A DNA stretch of 64,000 nt. Origin: Symsagittifera roscoffensis (Eukaryota; Xenacoelomorpha; Acoela; Convolutidae). The stretch lies in the NCBI RefSeq assembly GCF_963678635.1, contig NC_087063.1:8466386-8530385 (forward strand), read 5' to 3'. Under the pieces are notes generated by a model. The model made no database searches. It was given only the letters and a program-made list of their open reading frames with translations, and was not told where the DNA came from. Within the stretch, counting starts at the first letter, position 1; each line of letters begins with the position of its first letter. Shown piece by piece: positions 13,901 through 26,800 of the stretch. Both the position numbers and the translations under genes were made by a program.

Positions 13901-16900
13901 AAAATTTATTAGAACTAAAAATATCGCTCCTTGAAAATCGCAATTTGAATTATAGTGATCAAAGCAGTCCCAAAAATATATCTCTTTTAAGGTAAGAAAA
14001 ATTTGCTGAATGATAAAATTTTTTTCAGTTTTGAGTTTCGGTTATCAGAATTTTCCAGATGATAAGACAAAAATCTGCCAGTAATGGCTAACTAAAAATT
14101 CGAAGTTTTTGGAGAAAAAAGAGGAGGGGGGAGGGGGGTGATGGTTTTAAACAGGTGTAAGGAAGGCTAAGTATGGGGAAAGGATTGTAAGCGTGGTGGG
14201 ATTATTTTTGGGACAAGTACGAGGAGGGAAAATGTACCCAAATGAGAAAAAAGTATTACAAAAATTGTGAAGGGCTTTCGTTTTCGGTTTCAAACTAAAT
14301 GTGACTCAGTTTCGATTTTTAGACGCAATTAACTGCAAACTTTTTTTTCGTTTCCTCGTGTTCAATACAAATCAGTTCAGAGCTCGTGGTAAAAATTTCT
14401 GATTGGAAAAAGTTAATTATCAAAATAGCACCAAAAGTTTTTTTTTAAAAATGCTTACTTCTTAGAATCCAACTTGATTCATAAATGACATCTGAGAAAA
14501 AGAAACAAATCTCTATTGCAGCTACATGTACATGATGAACAACCAGAGAGAGGACTCTGAAGACGGAGTGGACTGGGAGGGGTGGCAGGGGGAGGGGGAC
14601 ACAGCCCAGACCAATTTGCCCAACAGAGTAATAAGGGAGAACGTTATTCAAGTGAAGAAGCACTTCGGCGCAGACCAGAAGTCGTACCTTTTAAACTACT
14701 TCTGCTGGAACCCCGTAGGAGAGGTGAGTAACAGTCATCCACCTAAAACTAAATGGCAAATTCAAGCAGTGAGGCACCATGCTCAAATCTGATTGGCTGA
14801 AAAGTGTTACTTTTAACCAAATGAACAATCTTTTTTTCGCAACTTTCAATCTCCCCCCTGAAAATAAGAAGTATGAAAGATAGCTCCCAGAATTTCAGAG
14901 AAAATTTCGAAAACACCATTAAACAAAGTGCCCACCCTACTTCGGAAGGTTTAGGAACCCATCTTCTTGAAGATAAAACTCTTCAGGGACCCATTTGAAT
15001 GTTAGGGACCCAGCTATCAGACTTGCACCCTGTTCGTTTTTTTTTAATTTTCTGTTCCACAGGTGCACACAGTGTACGAGTTCTCCCGCATGGATCCCAT
15101 CACTTGTGGCTTCCCCATTGTGTCCATCGACTACAGGGGATCGGAAGTCTTCGCACCCCACAGGATATACAACAAGGACAAGAACTTCGTCAGTATATTC
15201 AAATATTTTTTATCACAAATCTAAAATTTTTCTACAAAACCAAACAAATTAATACAAATTTGAGACAAAAAAGCGTTTGCAGATAATTTTGTAGGTTTTT
15301 ATTAGCAAGAAAATTAAATTCAAATTTTTTTAATAGTAATTTTCTTATCTTTATTTGTTTGGAAAGTATTTGTTACCTATTTTGATTTAATTAGGTTTAA
15401 GATTTTCCCCGAAAAACTCTGTCCCGTGCATTAATTTGTTTAGTTTTGTAGAAAAGTTTTACGGGGATAATTTTAAACCTAATTAAATTAAAATAGGAAA
15501 CAAACATTTTCAATTTTGTAAGTTAAATATATGAAAATTACTATTAAAAAAATTGAGTTTAATTTTCTTGCTATTAAAAAAAATTATCTGCAAACGTTTT
15601 TTGTCTCGAAGAATTTATCCCACGCTAATGAAAATGGTTTCGGATCAGTTTTAACGAATTTAAATTGCTCTTCAATTGTCTTTAATTCGATCCAAATCGA
15701 TTAACAATTTACATTTTAGCAATAGAAATGGGTCGAATTAAATCTATCTTTTTTGAAATTCTTGGATCAGTTTATGATCGATTTGGATGGATTTTCCGTT
15801 TTGTTGAAATCCATCCGCATCTTGCCAAAATCCCTTTTATTGCATTTTAATAGCCCCTAAGCAGATCTATTTTAGTGTCTAAAAATCTAGAGCAAATCGA
15901 TTTCAGCAGATTTCAGCAACAAATCAACAAAATGGTCAATAGAAATCAGATGGCAACTTAAATCATTCCAAAAAATATTTGGTCTTTTTATTATGCTACC
16001 AGACGCTATGGATGTAAAATGAAAAATGACTGGCAATAAATAAATGCAGCACAAACTCAAAAACTTCGAAAATCAATCAATTTAAATATGTTTTTAAAAC
16101 CCCTTGAAAACAAAAACAACTAAATACTGGAATAATAGTTTTGAGTGAAGTTAAAAACGATTTGGGTAAATTTTTTTTTTAATGAGACAATTTTTTATCC
16201 AAATCAATCGTAATTTTTTCTATGTAATCTTCAGTCTTTTTTAAAATTGGTCTCATTTTATTCTACATACTTTCTCATGCTGAAATTGATCTGAAACCGT
16301 TTTTGCCAGCGAGGGATAGATTATAGAGTATTTTCTACAATTTATCGCACCGGATATTACAGACATAACGGAATTTTTTATGAACAATTTTCGAAAAAAC
16401 AATTATTTTGGACAGACTGTCAGAAATTTTGACGTCTTTTCATTAGCAATCCTGGTCATGGAAGGGTAATACACAATTTATCCAAAACTGAAGAAACTGT
16501 CTCAAAAATATTTGATAGTGAACTGTAACAAGGTTGCTCATATCAAGGCGAGCCTCCGAATAACCAGACTTCCTTATAGGCTTCCTTATAAAAACCAAAA
16601 AGCTATTGTCAATTCAATTTAGGTTAATATCTGAGACGGATTAAAACATCGTTTATGCTTAACGGCACCGAAAACATATGACAGTTTTCAAACCCTCATA
16701 ATTACGAAAAAATGATTACTGTTGAACTTTCACTTTAAACATGAGCTCGAATCATTAATATTTTTCAGATGGTACAAAAAACTTAGTAAAGTTTCATTCA
16801 GTATAGATCTTTTTCGTTATATTGCCATTACGAATAAATTTCAGCAATCATACGAAATTTATACGAGTTGTACGAAAACTGAAAAAATTAGGAACAATGC

Positions 16901-17817
16901 CGCACAAAAATTCACATATAAGAATACTGTACGTAAGGGCACACTTTTATGAAAAGCATTTTTTATAAAAAGAATTGTAAATTATTTTTTTAAAGACCAG
17001 AAAGCTTCAAAAGTGGCAGGTAGACCAAAAATGTTCATTAAAAATTTTTAAAAGAATTCTGAAATTTTGTATGATTTTTCTATGTTAAGCATTTTTTCCA
17101 TAGACTTCATATATGAAACTGTATAAGCCGGGGACGTCAACCCGGGTAAATAAGCGTATGAGACCATTACGTAATGAACAGTCCTAGAAAACTCCCCCCC
17201 CCCCCCCAAAAAAAATGGCTGTTTAAAAAGTCAAAAGTTTACTGAACACACGCCAAGGACAGATATTTTGTCACTCTCCTTAGCTCAAAGTTTTTAAAAG
17301 TTGGTCATGCTTCTTGTTTGACTTTCGATTTGACTTTAAGGTCAATTTAAATGCATTTTTTCTTCAGTAAACAAACTGCGCTCCCCGATACCAATATTAC
17401 AAGGGCTTCTATATAAAGAAGCATCAATCTTAAAAATTCAAGAGCTTTAGGGTCACTTATTTTTTAATTGAAATTATTTTTAGCAATCAATTCCTGACTC
17501 TTTCAGTTGGCTATGTTTTCAGTTGACCGGCAACGTCATTATCAACTGCGACGACACTCTTAAAAACCGAAAGTGGTGGACTTGTCAGCAGTACAGTGAA
17601 CGAACCGGGAAGTCCATTGGGGCGTCATTCACTCCCCCATTTCCCGGAAACGACACTGCAGAACTGGTGCTTCCGGCCAAGGGGCTGGAGTACGGGGTGT
17701 TCAAGTGCACTTTGAGTGTACAGATGTTGGTGAATTATGAATCCCCGGTGTACTTGAACTACGCCTTTACTTACATCAAGTTGGGTTAGTCCCCGTTCTC
17801 CCATCACTCTCACAGAG

Positions 17818-17895
<78 letters not shown>

Positions 17896-20800
17896 TGCGC
17901 AGTGAAAAGTTCTCTGGTAACATCTGTTCACCATAAAACCATACTTGTGAGTCCCACTCTCAGAAAATGATTTATTTTTTCGTTTTTTTTGGGTGAGGGG
18001 GAGGGGAGAGGGGTAGTATTGGAATGACAGAGAGCCGAAAAAGTAACTTTTGTTCAGTGTCATACAAGTTGCTGGGCCAGATGTACCATTCGGTCACGAG
18101 TCTGGACTTGGGCATGGACCAGGAGGTGTTGCTGAACCCGGGCAAATACTCCAAGGATATGGATGTCGATGGAGGGGTAAGTTTCCCACTAATCACAAAA
18201 CAGATACAGGTATAATTGCTGGTATTTTACTACTAAAAGCATGCATTGAGAATGGGTCCAGCAAATTTTATGAGAACAAAAGCAAAAGCTGTTTTCGAAA
18301 ACTTTTTAACACATTTTTTTTTCGCGGTAGCCCATCAATTTTTAGGGAATCAACAGTAATAGCGCAGCATACCAACTATGTCAGCAAAAAATAGAATTTG
18401 GTGATGACTCTGACCATAAGTTAACTCTAACAGCAACTCAAAATGCTTAAGTCGAATTATCATTTTCTCACCATTGTTCAGGGGCGGATCTAGGATTTTC
18501 TCGAGGGGGTCGAAAATTTTGCTCGAAAATTTTGTCGACCCCTTTTTTTAGGTTTGCCAATTTGATTTTCTGAGCTCTACCAATTGACTATAAAGAACCT
18601 GTTTTGGTCAAATTTTCTGCGCCACAGACAAAATTTTGAAAAACAGGCCAAAAAATTTTTTTGGCGCGCTCTCCGCTCAAAATTAGTATATATTGGCGCC
18701 AAAGGCGCCTTTATAAAATTTTTAGGGTCCGTCACCAAATATAGATATCTCAAAATAGTACAAAGGGGGACTCTTTGGATTGGCAGGGGGTTGAATCCGT
18801 GAGGAAGGGTGTCCGCCCCCCCCCCCCCCCCAAATCCATGCTAATTTTGAAATTGCTTATTTTTTTAGTGAAGTTTGAAACTACATCAAATATGATTTAT
18901 TTAAATTTTTAGATAATGTTTTACGTGGATCCAAACTAAAATCTCTGGTTTTCGATCAAATTCATGCTCGGCTTTTTTAATACGGGTTTTATTTAGTTTC
19001 ATGTAGTTCCATGTAGTATCTTTTTCCCCGCAATCCCAACAATTTACAAATCTAGCAGTCGTTGCATTAGGAGGGGATATTTAATAAGATCCAGATTTTA
19101 TTAGGAGGGGGGTACTTAAGGAGATACGGTTTTGCTAGGAGGGGGGATACTTAAAGAGATACAATTTTTATCAGGAGGGGGATACTGTAGGAGGGATATT
19201 TAAAAAGATCCAGCTTTAATAAACAATTTTAGTCTTTCGTTGACTTCGAGTGGTATGGCAAATGCGGAGACGAAGAGTACCCTCTGAACAATTTGGGTGA
19301 ACTGAACCGCAACTACCCCCCTCCCCTCCCTCTCGGTCAGCAGCCTGGACTCGCGGGGGGCTTGGAGGGTCAGGGCCCTGGACGAATTGCAAACACCAGA
19401 GGGGACCTTCTACTGGTTACTAGGGCATTTGATGGAATGCGAGCCGGTGATAATTAGTTTATTGTGATTTTGGAAAAGATTTACTGGAAAAAGTAGTGTT
19501 TCATGCCGAAAAATAGACTATTAGAATTGGAAGCAAAAATGCTATTCAGATGCAATAAACTTTTTTGCAAGATGTAAAACTCTAAATCAAAAATTATTTC
19601 GAAATTTTAAGGCAGCCAGACATCCGTTTAATTGTTTAATTTTTCAATTTATTTTAAAATGTGTTAAAGTGGATCCTTATCCTTATACCCCTATCTTTTC
19701 TTCTTTAGCCTGTTATTTTTTTTCGAAATGCCAACATTGCTGAAAATGCAACTTCAAACGCTCAGTCGCTGAAAACAGTATACGACTTATGCAATTTATT
19801 TTCGGTGGTCTGTTATAAACTAGCCAATAATATAGATAAATTTTATAACAACTTTGGAACAATTACACAACAGTTACAAAAATTTGTAGGAATTCAACAA
19901 AAATTTCAGCGTAGTTTTTGCCTGGTTTATTCACACTCTTTCCTAATTTCAGATGTGGCGTGTGAGTTGATGGCCATTTTCAAGAAGAGCCCTGACCCCT
20001 TCTACAGAACAGGACAGGCCATCATCTCCATCAACGTGTTCGAAGTCAGCGTCCCCACCTTCCAAGTCATGTGCGTACTTGTTTTCGAAATTATATTCTA
20101 ATCTTAACTTTGATCCGAGATTTTCTCCAAAAAAAAAAGCGGATCTGCAAAAAGTTGTGATTTTATCCTTTCTTTGATAGAGCAAATGATTTTCCGAAAA
20201 TAAAAAAAAACAAATTTAACGGAAGTTTTGAAGCCAAAACGATGATCATTTAAAAAATTTTAAAAAATCATGATTTTTTCATTCTTTAATTGATTTTTTG
20301 ACAAAAATTCAATTTTTTTTTTCAATCAATAAATTTGATCAAAATAAAGAAGAAAACTATTTAGAACTGGAAACGGAACAACAGCCGAACCAGTCATCAC
20401 AGCCGACAAGCGTCCGGCTCAGAAGATAAACCCGATCGGATTTTTTCGAGCACTTGCAGACTGCACCGGAGCAACAGATTGTTCCAAGACCATGTTCCAA
20501 TGGAATCTCAGGTGTCTGAAACCAGGACTTGCAGACCCTGTGAACTTCAAGGACATTCTGAACTTTGACAATATAACTATGACTAATGATCCCTTGTTGC
20601 AGCCAGCTGAGAAACTTAGGGTCACTACTAATCTTCGTAAGTTTCTTGGGAGATGCTTTTTATGCTAATGTGGAAACCGTAGCCTGTTTAAAAGTTGAAG
20701 CGATAAGTTTGTTCAATTTTGAAATAGAAGAACGTTATGTATTAACTATAGTTTTTGTAATTCTTCATCTTTTGTCTATTTTAAAGGATGGTGACTCAAA

Positions 20801-23800
20801 GTTTGAGCTAAATTGAAAGCCGCTAGTTATTGTGCAAGCGATTGGCATTCAGATACTTTTGAAACGTCTCAATTAATTTACGCACTGGCCCAATCACAAC
20901 TCCTTTGTAAGTTGAAATCACAAATAAGTCTTCTTCACCCAATAGTTCCCCGTTAGAACGTTTGAATTTACTTTTAAGAGCTAAAAAATAGAGGCAGGTT
21001 TTAGGTTTTTTTTTCACCAAGTTCAAGGAGATGATATATATTTTTTATTTTCTTGATTTATTTCTCTGCAAAATATCTGAATCAGTACGGTTATTTATCT
21101 TTTTAGAGAGGATTGGCATCCCCATGGCACTGTTGTCGTCCCAAATAGAGGCGGGGGTGGTAGATTGCTACTTGGCCCTCAAAATGTGCAGCCCGAGGAC
21201 AGAACTGCAGATTGAAATGGGACTTCCGCCTGCCTGTGGTAGGTGCTAAGGACAAGACTTATTTCCATAATGGCTAACCGGGGAATTTCCTGCCAGAAGG
21301 ATACATTAGACGAAAAATTAGCCAATCAGAATTAGCGAAAAACTGAAAATTCAAAGAGATTTGAGGCGACGATTTTTTTTCTCCGAAACTCAAAAAATTT
21401 AAAAAGTTCAATTATGTTTTTTCAGTCTCCTTGACTTTATTGACACTTTTCAAAATGTCTGATGCCTGTGTTTTTGTTCCGTCCATTAAAATGAGGAGGA
21501 ATTTTGTATTTGAGTGTGTTTTAGTTTTTTCTTTTTTTTTCTTTTTGTTTTCCACGCAAAACCAGCTACCACAAGTAATCATCGGATATAGCTGAGTGAT
21601 ATAACATACTGAAGCTCTAACAGTCGTCATTCGAACGTCGTGAGAATTGAATGTCGTGATTCGAACGAAGGAAGTCCTGACAAACGCGTTTACAGTTATG
21701 ATTCGAAACAAATTTTCCCAGTGTTGAGAAAAACCGGTTTGAATTTTTTTTTGAGTTTTTGGTCTTAATTCGAGCGAATAGAACAGACCGACAAGCAGCC
21801 TTAAAAATGACATAAATGCTATGCTTGCAAAAGCGAATAGCTGAATTTAGAACGTAAAAATTTATTTTTCCTCGAGTATCGTTGGTTTTTTTTGGGTATT
21901 TTAGCGCCTTTTTGGAATCAAAATTTTGAAAAATTGAAATAGAAATTTTATTTTGATTTTTTTTTCGTTTTTCTAGTCACTTCTCTACAAAAAATGGTTT
22001 GCTTATTTATTGTGACTATCGATAATGCCTAATCTTTAGTTTTCCATTCAGTTCCTTTTATCACACCACGACAAAAAACGACACTAATTTGAAAAAACAA
22101 AACTTTGTTGTATTTTTAAGACTAAAAACAAAATTTTGTAGTATTTTTGAGACTAGGTTCGGAACATTCTGTTCTACTTGCACAGCAAGCGGTTATCCTT
22201 GTTTACTTTTTTCCATTTTATAAATTCCTCTTCGAAGCTTTTGTAAACACGAAAATTATTTAAATTTAAAATTTAAATTTTAATACCAAAAGATCATTTA
22301 GAAAATTTTTTGTATCTGAGCTACTAGCAAATTTTTTCGTATCAAAGCTTCTTTTTCAAATTGTTTTTTTGAATTTTTTTTCCAGTTCGTCCCCTCAGGC
22401 TCTGTTTATGGCAGAATGATAAATCTTGCTTCCGATAACCTATTAAAAAGCTAATTGATTTTCTACGGCTGTTAGTTCTACTGAATTGGAATGAGCATTA
22501 CGCCAGCCTTGATCAACTCAGTTATTCTGGCAATCGTTTTGTAAATAGTAAAAAGTTCCCCTCAAACTTGGTGCAACTAACTGTATCTACAATTTAATCT
22601 AACCTAGAACTAAACGCAAGAAAAAAAGTTGCCGATTGCTGAGTACTCATTTTTTCTGATTTTGAAATTCAAATTGTTTTCTAAGTTGTAAGAACAAGGT
22701 TTACATTAACAAAAAGATAATTTTTGGTTACAATCAAAACACTACAACGAACTGAAAAATATTAAAAACTCCTTTTTTGCCTTATTGTGACTTTGACATG
22801 GTTTCTTATTTTGGGCGAAATAAAAGGTTTTGAATTCTCTCACAAAAAGATTAAGTATTAATCGAATTACGCACATTTAATACCACACTTTATGTGTGTT
22901 AACAACAAGTCAAAAGAGCAAAAACGACAATCTTAAAGCGGTAGAAACAAAGCTAAGCTATAAGCTAAGGTAGAACCTAGTAGAAACAAAGGTAAGGTAG
23001 AAAACTAAGCACGATAAAAGGTATCAGGAAAATTTTTGATGCTTTTTCGTTGAGAGTTCCAACAAGATTATTTCAGTTCAGTTCCAGTTGGTAAAATTCC
23101 CCAATAACGTATAAGTAGGTCGATAAAATATTGCTTCTTAGTTATACCAAAGTGACATTTTTTGCAAGTTCAAACCTTCATAACGCTTTAACTCTCATAA
23201 CACCTTTCGTTCTAAAGTTTTGAGCTCGCTTTATCAAAAGTTTTTAGAAGATATAAGAATTTTTGCCAATGAAGCTAATTCAAACTTAAAGAAATTTATC
23301 TGAACGAAAACCACCCTGAGCGCAAACTTTCCGTTACTTTCATCGAAATTTTTTTTAAATAGATTTTTGTTGGCAGCCATTTACTATAACTATGAAAAGT
23401 GAAAGAGACGGAATAGAAAAGAAAATTTTTTTTTGCAGGTTCCGCAACAAGGACGCACTATTTGCCCATTTTTTGTTCTTTTGTTGTTTTTGAATGTTTT
23501 TACATAATTCCAGAGACATATACACACCAAAATGAGCGCCTATCCGTTGCACAGTTTGGCCTCGCAATGCAGTTTTTTTGAAATCTAAGCATTTTTCAAT
23601 TTTGTAGAGGTGCAATTAATAAAATCAGAACCAATCAATTTTTTTTGTTCCAATTTGTCATTTAACTGATATAAACTATATTTCATGGTGAAATAATTTG
23701 TCTGAATTTTTCAGTTTTTCAGATCGATTATAGTTACTACCGGATGTTGGATATTCCTTTAAATCACTGATTGTAGATCCTTTTTACAGTTAAGAGGTCA

Positions 23801-26800
23801 CAATTTGTCTATCTGAGGCTTGGGTTAATTGCTGTTGTTTCCAAAATTACAGAAAAAAGCATTAAAAACCTGAAAAAAAACTCAATTCAATTTATACGAA
23901 AAATTATAAATGGTGAGATTAATTTTTGCAATATTCGCAGTAACCAGTTTATCGAGCTAAAAAAAAGATTTTGTTAAAAAATAAAGGGAATAATTTTTTC
24001 ATAAATTAATATATAAATGTCACTCGTATTGAAATGAATGCAAGACAACCAAGCACAAGAAGCGGAACAGGCAAATGCGTCTTGTCAAAATTGATTGCAA
24101 TTGAAAAATTGCGTTGTTGTTTTTTGTTTTTGATCTAACGAGAAACTATAATCATACACTCTTACATATCGAGAACAATTGGGTTGAAGGATTCCTGTTT
24201 ACTAACTAATTTACCGCTGGAAGAAGGTTAAAAAATGAGAAATTCGGTTTTTGTATACAGTGTTTCCTTCAAGAAAACGATCAAAAGTTTTGAATAATTT
24301 TTTATTTTGGTTGTGTTTTTCTCATGTAAACAATCTAAATTTCTCTAGAAAACTACTATACCTACTATACATGTTTCCCTGCAGTTTCGAACCGTAGTTT
24401 TTCCTTTGTAATGTTTGAAAAAACCTGTCAGCCTATTATTTCCTAAAATCAAAAAAAAATTGAAAGTGAAGTTTTTTTAATTGAATCAAATTTTTCAGAA
24501 AAGAATAATATTTTTTTTTATAATTGGTTGTTATATTTATGAAAAAAGGGTGAATATTGTCTATTTTTAAAATTCCACGAGCTTCAACGCAATTTTTTTT
24601 CAATGAAAATGAAAAGTTCAAAATTTGCAGAAGGTCGAAAAAAATATATTAAAATTCATTAGAAGTTTTTTCCGAATTTCTGTTTGCTTTATCATATTCT
24701 TTATGTTTTGCTTATATTCTATATTATATTCTAACGGAGGGCTGATAAAACAATAGATGAAGTAATACAAGTCTGTTGGTATATCATGGCAAAGCGCTGC
24801 ATATTCTGACTGTCCCTTCAACCATATCGAATAGTTTTTGGGAAAAAAAAATATCAGAAAAAATATAAATTTTGGACAAAATCAACGATCAATTGGGAAA
24901 ATTATTTGTCACACAGAACTAATACGACCGATTAACTAGCCTCAATTCAAGTCGGAACGTTTTTTTTGCGGGATAATTTGCCACGTATCAATAAATTGCC
25001 TTACGCTTTCAGCATTGTGAAAAAAATCTTCAAAGCGCGCATAAATTAGTCCAGAGCATGGTCAAATTGGCAATTTTTAAACTCCCAGATCTTCGCAAAA
25101 ATTGATCAGAGATAGAATATCTTTTGACATTTGATTTCAGATTGTCAAAATCTTTAATTTTTTTGTTAAAAACTATTATTTCGATCGCCAAAAATTGACT
25201 GAACAAAACAAAACTACCCAGAGCATAAATATTCCGTTTTCTCTGGAAATAAGGCCACTGACATTAGCTAAATCACAGTTACATTAGATCAACATAGACA
25301 TTGTCAGACATTGATATAACTGTCATCTTGAATTACAAAAATTAAGGTCATTATCACAAATAGCTGAAGCCTCAAAACCGCATATAAGTTTCTGCAAAAC
25401 ATATAATCAAAGCGTGTATATGTTTGGCAGAAACTTGTTTGAACTTCATTTACTACATTTTTCGAAAATACTGATTTCAATTGCATCGATAAAAAAATTA
25501 AATAGATCTAAGATCGAATGGTTTCTGTCACTTTTAGACTTGAGATACAATACAAAATTAATAAATTAATGCTTTCAAAAATTGGCTTTGAAAAAAGCAG
25601 CAGTTATATCATCTATCTGCAGAATTTTTGACAATTTAACGGGACCCATTGCTGTGTTCGAACGCATGCCATTTCCAATAATAATTTTTGCGGGGATTAA
25701 AAAATTTTGATTTGAAAAGGCACTTTGATTTAAAATCAACGAATAATCTCACATTTAGAACACTTGGAATTCTTAAAACTACTAGAGAAAACAATGTGAC
25801 GTTTTTTTTAGAACCAGCCAACATTCATACGTTAATGTAAGCATTTTTTTTTGGATTTTACTGTTAGCTTCTCAAAAAACATATCAAAATTTAGAAGTTG
25901 AACGCAAAATACAATGAAAAAAAAATTTTTTGCAATCCAAATTTAAAATTAAACGTTTTAAATTTTGGTTGTTTAAAAAATTGAAAAAAGTAAACGTTTT
26001 TCGAGCACTGCGAAACCATTTTTTTAATTAAACTATGCAATAAAATTGGCACAAATTACCACTAGACACAGACATTTTCCGAAACATCTAAGTGATTTTT
26101 TTTGTACCCTCCTGGCTCCAGAGGTCGTCTTTCATTCTTTTCTTTCTCGATGATATCAGTTGTAACTGTAATCAGTGAATTTTAATTTTGTCGCGTTCAG
26201 TACTGCAATCCAGTTTTTATTGAAGAAGACTACAATTTCATAAAATAATAATAATAATGCACTGAATGGTGTCAAAAATTTATTATTACCCAGATTAGAA
26301 AAAAAACAGAAAACAGTTCCATGGGAAAAAAATGGCCATCTTCGTATCTGCTTCAAACTCGACTTTGTTAGAACCAACCAGTGCTGTCAGTATTAAGTGC
26401 GGCCAAAAAGTAGACAAACTTTATCTGATACCAGTCAAAAAATAGACAAATAATTTATTAACCAATCAAAATTCAGATCATAAAACAAACTCCGAAAATA
26501 AATAATTAATAAGTACTTATTTTTTTTTTCCTAAGTTTGCTTCTTCTTGTTCTCGATTTTGATTGGTTAATATAGTAGTTGGCTACTTTATGACGTGTCT
26601 ACTTTATGGCTTGTCTACTTTTTACTATGTAACTGATCAGTATTTTGTTCTCAGCATTTATACGTTGAATATTACAAAATCGCAAAATTAAGAAATTTTG
26701 GGGGAAAAAATAAAAAGACCCCCACTTTTTCTCGATAGTTAAAATTATCTTATTTGTAATGATACCTTCGCAACCGTATGTGCGATATTTCAAATTTTTC

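Larger units (their letters stand above)
15189..17522. other. Intron 11
   Basis: No exon found. Contains the foldback element at 15260-15610 and, at 17085-17148, an end fragment related to the element at 33641-34676 (GTCAACCCGGGTAA). The remainder is AT-rich. Confidence 0.55.

Noticed and set aside
17625-18063. Antisense frames encoding runs of Cys-Val
   Set aside because: They translate the (CA)n microsatellite and the antisense of exon 12; no independent coding evidence.
18050-18394. 114-codon sense frame rich in Gly/Pro
   Set aside because: Overlaps exon 13 in another frame; the exon 13 frame continues the REJ motif into exon 14 and has the right phases.
20823-21026. 67-codon antisense frame (NGELLGEEDLFVIST)
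   Set aside because: Composition is somewhat protein-like, but I recognise no family, and there is no start context or splice partner; left unassigned.
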